DNA of 64,000 nucleotides from Pseudohongiella spirulinae. GTDB taxonomy: Bacteria > Pseudomonadota > Gammaproteobacteria > Pseudomonadales > Pseudohongiellaceae. Under the pieces are notes generated by a model that worked only from the letters and a program-made list of their open reading frames with translations, was not told the origin of the DNA and made no database searches. The stretch spans positions 248,001 through 312,000 of the forward strand of contig NZ_CP013189.1 of assembly GCF_001444425.1 (NCBI RefSeq), read 5' to 3'. Shown here piece by piece: positions 16,512 to 25,718 of the stretch. Numbering within the stretch: the stretch's first letter is position 1; each line of letters opens with the position of its first letter. The position numbers were made by a program, and so were the translations under genes.

Positions 16512-17480
16512 ATGAAAGCCTTGTTACAGTGGATTCAGGCCGTGTCGCTGGCACTGATACTCATCATTCTGGGTAGCAGTGAGGCCTTAGCCCAGCGACA
16601 GTCAGTTGATGAGACGCGCCAGGTCACTCCCAATGAGAAAGTGCGGCTGGAAGTCATGCGCGGTGAGGTTCGCATCCGCACCAATACGCAGAACAGGTTC
16701 TCGGTCAGCGGTATGCTGGACGAAGATGCGACAGGATTTGAACTGGACAGTAGCAATGGTTTTACTGAGTTCATAGTCAGAATGCCTCGTCGCGTCAGTG
16801 GTGGACTGTTTACCGACGGATCGGAGCTGGAAATCTCGGTGCCCGTTAACAGTGACATAGAGTTCACAGGTGTGAATGTGAACGTGGATTTGCATGGAGT
16901 TCAGGGAGGTGCGCGGATCAGAACCGTGAATGGTGCCATAGATGCGGCTGACCTGGGGACATTTGTTGACCTCAACACGGTGAATGGCGCAATCAGCAGT
17001 CACAACAACAGCGGTCGGATTGAGATCACCACGGTGAACGGGTCTGTGGATGAAAGGGGGAGCAGTGGCCGGGTCAGTATCGAGGCTGTGAACGGTCGAA
17101 TCGATGTTGATAGCGTGGCGGAGATAGTCTCCTTGCAGGTTGTTAATGGCCGTGTTCGCGGGCGGGTGCAGTCAGTGCAGGAGCTGGATCTGGAGACTGT
17201 GAACGGTAGCATTGAACTTGACCTGTCTGGCAGCCCGGCACCGCGTGTCAGCGGCAGTACTGTCAGTGGACATATCGAACTGGACTTTGATGCAGACGTC
17301 AATGCCCGCTTCAGTCTGCGCAGCAACACCGGCGCACGTCTGGTCAATCAACTGACTAACGATGAACCCAGTCGTGATCGTTTCGGACCGTCGCGCCGGC
17401 TGGACTTTACGATGGGTGATGGTAGCGGTGATGTGCGTCTGACTTCAATCAGTGGACGGCTGGAGTTGCGTCAACGATAG
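16512..17480 (+). CDS. Exported DUF4097-type beta-repeat protein
   Basis: Secreted protein of about 322 residues. The start is set at ATG 16512, which gives a good signal peptide ending near EALAQ; an upstream in-frame ATG would add nine residues. The body is a chain of short strands with a recurring T/V-VNG turn (TVNGAID, TVNGAIS, TVNGSVD, AVNGRID, VVNGRVR, TVNGSIE) every 17-22 residues, which predicts a right-handed beta-solenoid as in DUF4097 (DUF4098-like) adhesin-type proteins. It is the third gene of the sigma/anti-sigma operon and probably a target or partner in that envelope pathway. No enzymatic function is evident. Confidence 0.8.
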   Translation: MKALLQWIQAVSLALILIILGSSEALAQRQSVDETRQVTPNEKVRLEVMRGEVRIRTNTQNRFSVSGMLDEDATGFELDSSNGFTEFIVRMPRRVSGGLFTDGSELEISVPVNSDIEFTGVNVNVDLHGVQGGARIRTVNGAIDAADLGTFVDLNTVNGAISSHNNSGRIEITTVNGSVDERGSSGRVSIEAVNGRIDVDSVAEIVSLQVVNGRVRGRVQSVQELDLETVNGSIELDLSGSPAPRVSGSTVSGHIELDFDADVNARFSLRSNTGARLVNQLTNDEPSRDRFGPSRRLDFTMGDGSGDVRLTSISGRLELRQR

Positions 17481-17555
17481 GCCACGAATCTTGTATGGAC
17501 AGCCAATGCCACGGGGTGTACGCTCAGCGGGATCAACTTTCAGGGAGAAAGCCTC

Positions 17556-18971
17556 GTGGCCACCATCAAAACCCTCGCCCGCGCAGTATCCTGTGCATTG
17601 TCACTCAGCCTGATTTCGTCAGCATCAGCACAATTGGACTGGTCCCAGATCGATAATGAAAGCCTGCTGCATTTTCAGAATATCGTGCGTATGGACTCGA
17701 CTGATCCACCCGGCCGTGAGCTTGAAGTAGCCGAGTACCTTGTGTCTGTTCTCAGAAATGAGGGTATTGATGTCGAGGTGCTGGCGCTTGAAGATCACCG
17801 TCCTAATGTGATTGCCCGCATTCCCGGCAACGGCAGCAAACGACCGCTGCTGTTGATGGCACATACTGATACAGTAAACGTCGATCCTGAAAAATGGGTA
17901 TTCCCGCCCTTCAGTGCACATCGCGATGGTGGCTGGATTTATGGCCGCGGTACAGTGGACGACAAGGACAACGTCACGGCTGCACTGATGACTCTGCTGC
18001 TGATCAAGCGCCAGGGTCTGGAGCTGGACCGGGATGTGATTTTTCTGGCCGAAGCCGGCGAAGAAGGTGCCACCCGTATCGGTATTGAGTACATCGTCAA
18101 TGAACATTTCGACAGGATAGATGCGGAGCATTGCATCGCTGAAGGTGGCAGCGTCGTGCGTCAGGGTGGGCAGGTGCACTACGTTGGCGTGCAAACCGTT
18201 GAAAAGCTGCCGCGCTCCATACGGCTGACGGCCCGAGGTGTGGCTGGCCACGGGTCTGTTCCACTGCAGAATAATCCGGTTGCCGCTTTGTCCAGAGCTG
18301 TTGCTGCGGCTGCTGACTGGCAGCCCCCGGTGCGTTTGAGTGATGCCACCAGCACCTATTTTTCCCGCATGGCTTCGGTGTCCTCGCCGGAGGCTGCGGC
18401 TCGCTATCGGGCAGTTCTTAATCCCGGCTCTTCGCAAGGGCAGGCCGCACTGCAGTGGCTGAAAATAAACGAACCACGCAATGCGGCTGTTTTATTCACC
18501 GGTATTTCGCCCACCATGATTAATGCCGGTTACCGCGTCAATGTCATTCCCTCAGAAGCCAGCGCGACACTGGACGTGCGTATGCTTCCGGAAGAGGATC
18601 CGGACGGCTTTCTGGATTTGTTGAGAGAGGTCATCGACAACCCGGCCGTTGAGGTTGACTTTACTTCGCGTAACTGGCGGCCGGGCGCATCCACTCGCCT
18701 GGATACTGATGCATTTCGTGTGATCGAGAGCGTTATGCAGGCCAACTACAACGCCACTGTCATCCCGACCATGAGCACCGGTGCCACCGATATGGCGTAT
18801 CTAAGGGCGCGCGGCATTCAGTGTTATGGCATTGGGCCGGCTATTGACGCCGAAGACGGCCCGCTGGGATTTGGGGCGCACAGTGATCAGGAACGGATCA
18901 TTGAAAGCGAACTTTATCGATTCGTTCGGACGCACTATGAAATTGTAGAGCAGCTTGCCGGCGCGCAATAG
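17556..18971 (+). CDS. Secreted M20/M25/M40 family zinc peptidase
   Basis: Metallopeptidase or amidohydrolase of 471 residues with a signal peptide ending around ASAQ, so periplasmic or secreted. Co-catalytic zinc motifs are present in order: MAHTDTV, GRGTVDDKDN, EAGEEG, a later GAEGG-like region (CIAEGGS), and a C-terminal His in FGAHSDQE. A lid/dimerisation domain with RGVAGHGSVP lies in the middle. The family includes carboxypeptidases, dipeptidases and aminoacylases and I cannot choose among them. The GTG start is preceded by CAGGGAGA. A 9-bp hairpin follows the stop codon. Confidence 0.87.
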   Translation: MATIKTLARAVSCALSLSLISSASAQLDWSQIDNESLLHFQNIVRMDSTDPPGRELEVAEYLVSVLRNEGIDVEVLALEDHRPNVIARIPGNGSKRPLLLMAHTDTVNVDPEKWVFPPFSAHRDGGWIYGRGTVDDKDNVTAALMTLLLIKRQGLELDRDVIFLAEAGEEGATRIGIEYIVNEHFDRIDAEHCIAEGGSVVRQGGQVHYVGVQTVEKLPRSIRLTARGVAGHGSVPLQNNPVAALSRAVAAAADWQPPVRLSDATSTYFSRMASVSSPEAAARYRAVLNPGSSQGQAALQWLKINEPRNAAVLFTGISPTMINAGYRVNVIPSEASATLDVRMLPEEDPDGFLDLLREVIDNPAVEVDFTSRNWRPGASTRLDTDAFRVIESVMQANYNATVIPTMSTGATDMAYLRARGIQCYGIGPAIDAEDGPLGFGAHSDQERIIESELYRFVRTHYEIVEQLAGAQ

Positions 18972-18977
18972 GCCAAT

Positions 18978-18999
18978 GTGGGCTCCAGGCGGAGCCCAC
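18978..18999. terminator. Perfect 9-bp hairpin between convergent genes
   Basis: GTGGGCTCC pairs with GGAGCCCAC around a four-base loop. It lies between the ends of the M20 peptidase gene and the ABC binding-protein gene, where a bidirectional terminator is expected. Neither side has a proper T-tract, so it may act as a weak terminator or as an mRNA 3'-end protector. Confidence 0.5.
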
Positions 19000-19008
19000 G
19001 CGGTACAG

Positions 19009-20178
19009 TTATTGCTCCATCACCTCAATGGTCTGCCAGCCGCCATTTCTGATTTGTGAAATGACGATGCCGCTGGTGGCAGCGTGTTTGTCTGCTGACA
19101 TCAGTACATCAACGCCGGTCACCGGGTCGTGATAATCAAGTGATTCCATACCGGCCAGGAAACTTTCCAGAGTCAGATCAGGTCCAGCCGCTTCCAGACC
19201 GCGCACAAAGGCTTCAGCGCCGATTCTTCCCAGCACAGCGCCGGTGCTGGGGAACTCATTGTGAGCGCTCTGATAGGCGTTGATCCAGGCCATAGTTTCA
19301 GGGTTGTCACGCCGCTCTTCGATGTCAGGCCACGCCGATGCCGCGTAAATGCCGTCAGTGACGCCACCCGGTGCCTGAGCGATCACCGTGTGAAAGCCAG
19401 CCTGCGAGACGATAAATCGTACGTCGTCCCAGCCCATATCCCGTGCAGTTGACGCAATGGTCATAATGGGTCGCACGGCGACTGCCAGTGCCACAAGTTC
19501 GCAATTGGCGGCGCGCAGGCGAGACAGGGCGCCGGAGAAATCACTTTCGTCCTGACGGTGGGAGGTGGATGCGGCCAGCGTCAGGTCGGGATTGTCGGCG
19601 ACCGCATCCTGGGCTGCGCGATTGACCTCTTCACCAAAGTCGGACGGAATATACATGACACACAGATTTTGTATGTTGTGTTCGTCAACCAGATAATCGA
19701 TGCCGGCACTGACGGCCTGATAGTAGTCGGCGCCAAAGGCGAAACGGCGTGAGAAGTCACCCTCTGTCAGCATTTGCCCGGACAGCGCCAGCGGCATGAT
19801 GCTGGGCACATTGTTGCGGTCCATCAGCGGAAACGAGGCCAGGTTGTGCGGTGTGCCCAGACTGAGCAGCATGGCAAATACGTTGTCGTTCTGCACCAGC
19901 TTGTTGTTGTTTTGCACGGCGCGTGGCACCTGATAGGCGTGATCTTCTACGATGTAGCGAATGGTGCGGCCATGAATGCCGCCGTTGGCGTTGACTTCGT
20001 TGAACAGTTGCTGGGCAGCCCTGACCGCGGGCACAGAAAAAGTGGCAAATGGCCCGGACATGTCGTGGTTGCCGCCGACGACGACTTCGGTGTCGGTCAC
20101 GCCCCTGACCGATTGCTCGGTTGATCCGCCACAGGCCGTCAGCAGGCCTGCCAATACCAGGGTAGAAAACTGCTTCAT
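19009..20178 (-). CDS. LIV-type ABC transporter substrate-binding lipoprotein
   Basis: Periplasmic binding protein of 389 residues in the branched-chain amino acid/amide (Peripla_BP_6) family. The lipobox LLTAC predicts a lipid-anchored Cys near residue 16. The body starts with the usual VVVGGNHDMSGPFA ligand-site strand and continues through LFNEVNANGGIHGR and VPSIMPLALSG. It is the last gene of the minus-strand operon livH-livM-livG-livF-acyl-CoA synthetase, 47 bases after the synthetase. The ligand need not be an amino acid: this family also binds amides and aromatic or aliphatic carboxylates, and the linked synthetase hints at a carboxylic acid. Confidence 0.9.
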   Translation of the reverse strand: MKQFSTLVLAGLLTACGGSTEQSVRGVTDTEVVVGGNHDMSGPFATFSVPAVRAAQQLFNEVNANGGIHGRTIRYIVEDHAYQVPRAVQNNNKLVQNDNVFAMLLSLGTPHNLASFPLMDRNNVPSIMPLALSGQMLTEGDFSRRFAFGADYYQAVSAGIDYLVDEHNIQNLCVMYIPSDFGEEVNRAAQDAVADNPDLTLAASTSHRQDESDFSGALSRLRAANCELVALAVAVRPIMTIASTARDMGWDDVRFIVSQAGFHTVIAQAPGGVTDGIYAASAWPDIEERRDNPETMAWINAYQSAHNEFPSTGAVLGRIGAEAFVRGLEAAGPDLTLESFLAGMESLDYHDPVTGVDVLMSADKHAATSGIVISQIRNGGWQTIEVMEQ

Positions 20179-20225
20179 CGTCTCCTCCTGCGGTCGTTGC
20201 CGCGCTTTATTTAGTTCTGATACTG

Positions 20226-22049
20226 CTAATCCTGATACATTGAGTCGATCAGATCATTGTGTTTCTTTTCCACCAATGATCGTTTCAGTTTCATGGTTGC
20301 CGTTAGCTCTTCATCCTCGGCTGTCAGCAATACATCAATCAGTCTGAAGTATTTAATCTGTTCGACCTGGGCAAAGGCCTGATTGGTTTCGCGGATGACG
20401 CTGTCGATCAGGGCAATCACATCATCAGTGCGACACAGCGAGGTGAAGTCCGAAAACGCAACCTGATTGTCCTGCGCAAATTTTTCGACGTTCTCCTGGT
20501 CAATCATGATCAGACAGGTCAGATACTTGCGTTTATCACCAATCACCACGGCATCGGAAATGTATTGGGAAAACTTAAGCCGGCTTTCGATTTCTGCCGG
20601 TGTAATATTTTTGCCACCCGCGGTGATGATGATGTCCTTGATGCGCCCGGTGATGACCAGCATGCCATCTACAAGGCGACCGGTGTCACCGGTGTGCAGC
20701 CAGCCGTCGCGAATATCCTCCGCCGTTTTTTCAGGTTTGCGCCAGTAGCCGGCAAAGACATTGCCGCCACGAATGCAGATTTCTCCGGCGTCGGAAATTT
20801 TTATATCGGTACCGGGAATGGCATGGCCGACTGTGCCAATCTGCTGGCGCTGGTGTGTGTTCAGGGAGATGACACCGGAGCTTTCGGTCATGCCGTAACC
20901 TTCGTACAGTGGCACCCCGATGGCCTGAAACCAGCGGATAAGATCGGGTGAAATGGGGGCTGCGCCGGTTGTGGCGCGGCGTATATTGGCCATGCCAATC
21001 ATGTCGCGAACATTGCGCAGAACCAGCAGATTCCAGATATGAAACTGCAGGCGGGTCAGCAGAGACGGTGTGTCAGTGGCTTTGAAGGCATGGCCCGCAG
21101 CGACGGCACGATCAAATGCCCAGCGGCCAAAGGCGGTCGCATCGCTGCGCCGGTTGCTCAGGCTGCTGTACATTTTTTCCCAGAGTCTTGGCACGGCGGT
21201 AAACGTGTGCGGTGACACTTCGCGCAGGTTATCAAACACGGTTTCCGGGCTTTCTGCGAAGTTGACGGTGCTGCCCTTGTGAATGGGAATCTCGACCGAG
21301 ATCAGCCGCTCCAGGATGTGACACAGCGGCAGAAAACACAGTTGCTCGTCCTGCGGCGTGACATCCAGCATGTCCTGCAGGGCGTGCAACTGGAACATGA
21401 CGTTTCGATGCGTGATCATGGCGCCTTTGGGGGCGCCAGTTGTCCCTGATGTGTAAATGAGCATCCGCACATCGTCGGGCTGAGAGAGTTCGATGGCGGC
21501 GCTGAAGATATCGTCTGCGTCAGATGTGTCCCCCAGTTGGTAAAGTTCATCCAGAAACATCACCATGGGGTCATTAAAATCGCGCAGGCCCTTGCGTTCA
21601 AACACGATGACTTTTTTCAGCGACGGTACCCGGTCACGTATGGTCAGGTATTTATCCAGTTGTTCGTCGTTCTCAACAAACAGAAACACGGATTCGCTAT
21701 CGTTAATCAGATAGGCCAGCTGCTCGGCGCTGTCTGTGGTGTAGATGCCATTGCTGATGCCACCAGCGCCGCAAATACCCAGGTCGCAGTACAGCCACTC
21801 CTTGTTGTCTTCACTGAGAATAGAGGCTACCTGACCGCGCTGCAGGCCTAGCGACAACAAGGCTACACCAATGCCCCGGGCACGCTGATAATAATCCTGC
21901 CAGCTGTGGCTCTGCCAGATGCCCAGATCTTTTTCGCGGTGGGCAACACGGTTGCCACGAGCCAGGCACTGCGTGCGCCAGAGTTTAACAACGGTATCGC
22001 AGCCGTCAATAATGGTAGAGTCAGTGATGGTAGAGTCGGTCATATTCAT
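20226..22049 (-). CDS. Long-chain acyl-CoA synthetase (AMP-forming, FadD15-like)
   Basis: Adenylate-forming enzyme of about 605 residues that activates a carboxylic acid to its CoA thioester with ATP. Motifs seen are the P-loop TSGTTGAPKGAMITHRN, the YGMTE motif (YEGYGMTESSG), and the hinge GRIKDIIITAGGKNI with the later catalytic-Lys region. Sequence style matches the large long-chain acyl-CoA synthetases of actinobacterial FadD15 type. Its ATG overlaps the livF stop by one base. The N-terminus holds a tandem TDSTI-TDSTI pentapeptide repeat coded by a 15-base DNA repeat; a second Met two codons later is an alternative start. The gene sits inside a LIV-type ABC transporter operon. Confidence 0.9.
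   Translation of the reverse strand: MNMTDSTITDSTIIDGCDTVVKLWRTQCLARGNRVAHREKDLGIWQSHSWQDYYQRARGIGVALLSLGLQRGQVASILSEDNKEWLYCDLGICGAGGISNGIYTTDSAEQLAYLINDSESVFLFVENDEQLDKYLTIRDRVPSLKKVIVFERKGLRDFNDPMVMFLDELYQLGDTSDADDIFSAAIELSQPDDVRMLIYTSGTTGAPKGAMITHRNVMFQLHALQDMLDVTPQDEQLCFLPLCHILERLISVEIPIHKGSTVNFAESPETVFDNLREVSPHTFTAVPRLWEKMYSSLSNRRSDATAFGRWAFDRAVAAGHAFKATDTPSLLTRLQFHIWNLLVLRNVRDMIGMANIRRATTGAAPISPDLIRWFQAIGVPLYEGYGMTESSGVISLNTHQRQQIGTVGHAIPGTDIKISDAGEICIRGGNVFAGYWRKPEKTAEDIRDGWLHTGDTGRLVDGMLVITGRIKDIIITAGGKNITPAEIESRLKFSQYISDAVVIGDKRKYLTCLIMIDQENVEKFAQDNQVAFSDFTSLCRTDDVIALIDSVIRETNQAFAQVEQIKYFRLIDVLLTAEDEELTATMKLKRSLVEKKHNDLIDSMYQD
22012..22037. repeat. Tandem 11-base repeat at the start of the acyl-CoA synthetase gene
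   Basis: ATGGTAGAGTC occurs at 22012-22022 and again at 22027-22037, a 15-base period that keeps frame and codes for a doubled TDSTI at the protein N-terminus. It looks like a local duplication by slippage. Confidence 0.75.
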
Positions 22050-22819
22050 CAGCGCCAGGTCTTCTTTCTTTTCCAGCGTTTGCCCCCACGGTCTGCGGCG
22101 CTACCGTGGCCCAGGTAAAATTCGCGTATGTCATCGGAGTCGAGCAGCTTGTCGGTTGGCCCGGCCATCATAATGCGGCCAATTTCCAGCACATAACCGT
22201 AATCTGCACACTGCAGGGCGACCTGTGCGTTTTGCTCAACCAGCAGGATGGTCACGCCCTGCTCCTTGTTAAGTCGGCGGATGATGGCGAATATCTCCTG
22301 CACCAGCAGGGGAGACAGGCCGAGAGAGGGCTCGTCAAGCAACATCAGCGAGGGCCGGGACATCAGGCCGCGGCCAATCGAGAGCATCTGCTGCTGGCCA
22401 CCGGACAAGGTACCGGCGGTCTGGTCGCGACGTTCTTTTAATACCGGAAAGTAGTCGTACACCATCTCGGTGTCGCGTGCAACTTCGGCCTTGTCGCGAC
22501 GGGTGAAGGCGCCCATGGCAAGATTTTCGGCAACGCTCAGAAAGGGGAACACTTCGCGACCTTCGGGCACGTGCGCCAGTCCTCGGGTAACCAGACTGTC
22601 CGGTTCGTGCCCGTCGATGCGTTCACCCTGAAAATAGATGACACCTTTTTGTGGTGCCAGTGCGCCGGAGACCGTTTTCATCAGGGTTGTCTTACCAGCG
22701 CCGTTGGCTCCGAGAATAGTGACAATCTGTCCCTCGGGTACTTCAATTGACACGCCACGCAGGGCCATCACCGGCCCATAAAAAGTTTCCAGGTTGCGCA
22801 CATCCAGAATGTTGCTCAT
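22049..22819 (-). CDS. livF: LIV-type ABC transporter ATP-binding protein
   Basis: ATPase subunit of 256 residues. Walker A GANGAGKTT, the signature LSGGQQQML, Walker B LMLLDEPSLGL and the switch His region (LLVEQNA) are all intact. The short regulatory C-terminus and the order after livG identify it as the LivF-type member. It overlaps livG by four bases upstream and the acyl-CoA synthetase by one base downstream, so the three are translationally linked. The C-terminus ends in a basic tail (GGKRWKRKKTW) longer than is usual. Confidence 0.92.
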   Translation of the reverse strand: MSNILDVRNLETFYGPVMALRGVSIEVPEGQIVTILGANGAGKTTLMKTVSGALAPQKGVIYFQGERIDGHEPDSLVTRGLAHVPEGREVFPFLSVAENLAMGAFTRRDKAEVARDTEMVYDYFPVLKERRDQTAGTLSGGQQQMLSIGRGLMSRPSLMLLDEPSLGLSPLLVQEIFAIIRRLNKEQGVTILLVEQNAQVALQCADYGYVLEIGRIMMAGPTDKLLDSDDIREFYLGHGSAADRGGKRWKRKKTWR

Positions 22820-23586
22820 GGCGCCTCCTGCTGGCCCAGATAGGCCTCGATGACTTTGGGGTCCGCCTGCACTTCATCCGGGCGTCCCAGAGCCAGCGGC
22901 CGGCCTTCAGCGACGGCCAGCACCCGGTCAGACACCCGCGACACCAGACTCATATCATGCTCAACCATCAATACCGTCAGGCCCAGGTCCTTTTGCATAT
23001 CTTCTATCCACCAGGCCATGTCCTGGGTTTCTTCCACACTCAAACCCGAGGCCGGCTCATCGAGCAGAATGAGGCGGGGTTCGGAAGACAGTGCCCGGGC
23101 AATCTCAACCAGTTTGCGCACACCGTAGGGCAGGCCGGCGATCAGCTTGTCACGGTAGGCGGCCAGCTCCAGAAAGTCGATGACCTCCTCAACAATGCGC
23201 CGGTGCTCGCGTTCCGCTCGTCGAACCTTGGGGAGGAATAACAGGTCTTCATGCCAGCTGGTTGTGCGCCGGGCATGACGACCAATCAGCAGGTTTTGCA
23301 ACACCGATGAATGATCGAACAGCTCAATATTCTGGAATGTACGTGCAATGCCAAGGCCGGCGATATCGTGGGCTGGCAGCCGTGTGATATCCCGCCCATC
23401 AAACACAATGCGGCCGCCGGACGGCTCATACAGCCGGCTGATCAAATTGAATATGGTTGATTTGCCGGCGCCGTTGGGGCCGACAATGGTGAATACTTCG
23501 CCGGGCTCCACCGTGAAGCTGATATTGTCGACCGCCTTGACGCCGCCGAACGCAATGGACAAGGACTCGACCTGCAGCAGACTCAT
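22816..23586 (-). CDS. livG: LIV-type ABC transporter ATP-binding protein
   Basis: ATPase subunit of 256 residues with Walker A GPNGAGKST, Walker B LILLDEPASGL and LMVEHDM. The signature region reads LPYGVRKLVEIARAL, where the canonical LSGGQ is replaced by PYGVRK, as is common in the LivG branch. The long insertion between Walker A and signature (RTFQNIELFDHSSVLQNLLIGRHA) is also LivG-like. It overlaps livM by four bases and livF by four bases. Confidence 0.92.
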   Translation of the reverse strand: MSLLQVESLSIAFGGVKAVDNISFTVEPGEVFTIVGPNGAGKSTIFNLISRLYEPSGGRIVFDGRDITRLPAHDIAGLGIARTFQNIELFDHSSVLQNLLIGRHARRTTSWHEDLLFLPKVRRAEREHRRIVEEVIDFLELAAYRDKLIAGLPYGVRKLVEIARALSSEPRLILLDEPASGLSVEETQDMAWWIEDMQKDLGLTVLMVEHDMSLVSRVSDRVLAVAEGRPLALGRPDEVQADPKVIEAYLGQQEAP

Positions 23587-24680
23587 CGCATGCGCTCCGT
23601 CTTCAGATACGTCCGTGTGCGGCGGAACATACCTTTGCGGTACAGCGGAAACAGTTCCAGCCAGGTGCGCAGCCGAATCCAGAGGCCATACAATCCGCGC
23701 GGTTCATAGATGATCATCAGCAGAATAATCAGGGCAAACAGGGCCGTGTCCATACCCGGATAGGCGGCCAGGCTGAAGGGTGTGCTGCTGTTGATGAATT
23801 CGCGCGTTATTGAAATGGTTTGCGGTAATAACACCACCACAAAGGCACCAAAAAACGCGCCATGTACTGAACCGAGTCCACCAATGACCACCTGCAGCAG
23901 CAAGGTAATGGAAATCAGCACCAGGAAACTTTCGTAATTCACCGCCTGCGCCAGGTGGGCGTACAGGGCGCCGGCCAGACCGGTGATCGCACATGACAGC
24001 GCAAAGGCGATGGTTTTTGCGCGTGCGACATTGACGCCCAGCGCCCTTGCCGAGACTTCACTGTCGCGAATGGCGAGGAAGGAGCGCCCGGTGGCTGAGC
24101 GCAGCAGATTGGCATAGGCCAGCGTGACCAGAACCAGCACGCTCAGGCATAAATAGTAGAAGGCGACAGGCGTTCCATAGCGGTCTATCTGATAACCAAA
24201 GAAATCTATTGCGGGGGCAAAAAGTCCGGCAACGCCGCCGGTAATCGGCTCCGCCACGATGGCAATGTCTTCAATGATGATGCTGAGCGCGAGCGTTGCA
24301 ATGGCCAGATATATGCCGCTCATGCGCCCCAGAGGCCGGGCGATCAGCGCGCCGGCCAATCCGGTCAGCAGTCCGCTGGCTATCAGTGCGGGCACAAAGT
24401 GCCAGCCGCGCATCATCAGAGCCAAGTGGGAAAAAGCGCCGATGGCCATGAAGGCGGCATGTCCCAGACTGACCTGTCCGGTGTGACCGGCAATCAGCAT
24501 CAGTCCGAGACCGGCTAGTGCCCAGATCACTACCGAAGTCAGTTCGCCGACATAATAGCTGTTGACTATCCAGGGTATGACCAGGGCGATGACCAGCAGT
24601 ATGGCGTACTTTATCAAATGCCGCCGATCCTCAAACAGATTGATGTCATCGTCGTAACTGCTTTTGAAAATGACGCGCAT
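23583..24680 (-). CDS. livM: LIV-type ABC transporter permease
   Basis: Inner-membrane permease of 365 residues with about ten hydrophobic segments. Family marks include LMLIAGHTGQVSLGHAAFMAIGA in the first half (shortened here to GQVSLGHAAF as the core motif), the coupling region FLAIRDSEVSARALGVNVARAK with the EAA-like loop, and GGLGSVHGAFFGA near the end. It starts three bases after livH and overlaps livG. Together the two permeases would form the transmembrane pore. Confidence 0.9.
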   Translation of the reverse strand: MRVIFKSSYDDDINLFEDRRHLIKYAILLVIALVIPWIVNSYYVGELTSVVIWALAGLGLMLIAGHTGQVSLGHAAFMAIGAFSHLALMMRGWHFVPALIASGLLTGLAGALIARPLGRMSGIYLAIATLALSIIIEDIAIVAEPITGGVAGLFAPAIDFFGYQIDRYGTPVAFYYLCLSVLVLVTLAYANLLRSATGRSFLAIRDSEVSARALGVNVARAKTIAFALSCAITGLAGALYAHLAQAVNYESFLVLISITLLLQVVIGGLGSVHGAFFGAFVVVLLPQTISITREFINSSTPFSLAAYPGMDTALFALIILLMIIYEPRGLYGLWIRLRTWLELFPLYRKGMFRRTRTYLKTERMR

Positions 24681-24683
24681 GGC

Positions 24684-25565
24684 TTACACCTTCTTCTGAC
24701 TGATCTGGGCAAACAAGCCGCCCGGTCGCATTATCAGCACCAGCAGCATCAGCACATACGGTGCCACAGGTCCCAGGCCAGAGGGCAGGTATCGCCCGGC
24801 AAAGGGCTCCACAATGCCAACCAGCAAACCGCCGGCCAGCGCGCCGGGCAGAGACCCCAGACCACCTATTACCGCCGCAGCAAATGCTTTGATACCAAAG
24901 ATCAGACCGGCCGATGGTTCAACCGCGCCTTTGGCGGCAAACAACACACCGGCTATGGCGGCAACCACGCCGGAAAGCCCCCACACAATGGCGTTGATGC
25001 GTTTGACTGGAATGCCCATGTAGTAGGCCGCCATCTGATTCTGGCTGCTGGCCTGCATGGCCACGCCAAGGCGGGTACGGGCAAAAAAGAAATATAGTGC
25101 GGTGGTCAGCAGCACAGTGGCAAAAATGATGACGGCGTCGATCATGGAGATGACCAGACCACCAAATGACAGCGTGCGACCGGCGAAGGGGGACTGTAAG
25201 GAAACGGGGTCGTGGCCCCAGATGACACCGGCCACAAAGCGCATCAAAAAGCCCAGCGCTATGGTCAGGATTACCATGGCAAACTGCGGTTGGCCAAAGA
25301 TACCGCGCAGCACCAGACGGTCCAGCAGGTAGCCGAATATGCCCAGTACAATGGCGGCGCCCGTCAATCCCAGCAAGAATGGCAGGTCCATATAATCGGT
25401 ATTGATAAAGGTGATACCCAGAAAGGCGCCTAGCATCAACATGTCGCCCTGGGCGAAATTGACTGCCTCCGACGCTTTATAGATCAGTACAAAACCCAGG
25501 GCCAGCAGCCCGTAAATGCAGCCATTGGCAATGCCGCTGATCAGTAACTGGAGTAAATCCATCAA
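24684..25565 (-). CDS. livH: LIV-type ABC transporter permease
   Basis: Permease of 293 residues with about eight hydrophobic segments, first gene of the ABC operon. Typical LivH stretches are ISGIANGCIYGLLALGFVL-type opening (core GCIYGLLALG), NFAQGDMLMLGA, the cytosolic loop SQNQMAAYYMGI, and GGLGSLPGALAGGLLVGI near the C-terminus. The intergenic region of about 150 bases to the divergent propeller gene at 25719 must hold the operon promoter, which I could not pin down. No binding-protein gene precedes it, unlike many Liv operons; the binding protein is the last gene. Confidence 0.92.
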   Translation of the reverse strand: MMDLLQLLISGIANGCIYGLLALGFVLIYKASEAVNFAQGDMLMLGAFLGITFINTDYMDLPFLLGLTGAAIVLGIFGYLLDRLVLRGIFGQPQFAMVILTIALGFLMRFVAGVIWGHDPVSLQSPFAGRTLSFGGLVISMIDAVIIFATVLLTTALYFFFARTRLGVAMQASSQNQMAAYYMGIPVKRINAIVWGLSGVVAAIAGVLFAAKGAVEPSAGLIFGIKAFAAAVIGGLGSLPGALAGGLLVGIVEPFAGRYLPSGLGPVAPYVLMLLVLIMRPGGLFAQISQKKV

Positions 25566-25718
25566 GTGCTAATCCGTTGTTGTTGTTCCCGTAACACTAA
25601 ACTTAAATCCAAATCTTATTCAAGTGTAATTGGTCTAAAAACCCGCTTACTGATACTCTCTTCGCTGATAAAGGCCGTTTAGCTGAATAAAATGACAATA
25701 ACCAAAGAGGATTCAACA

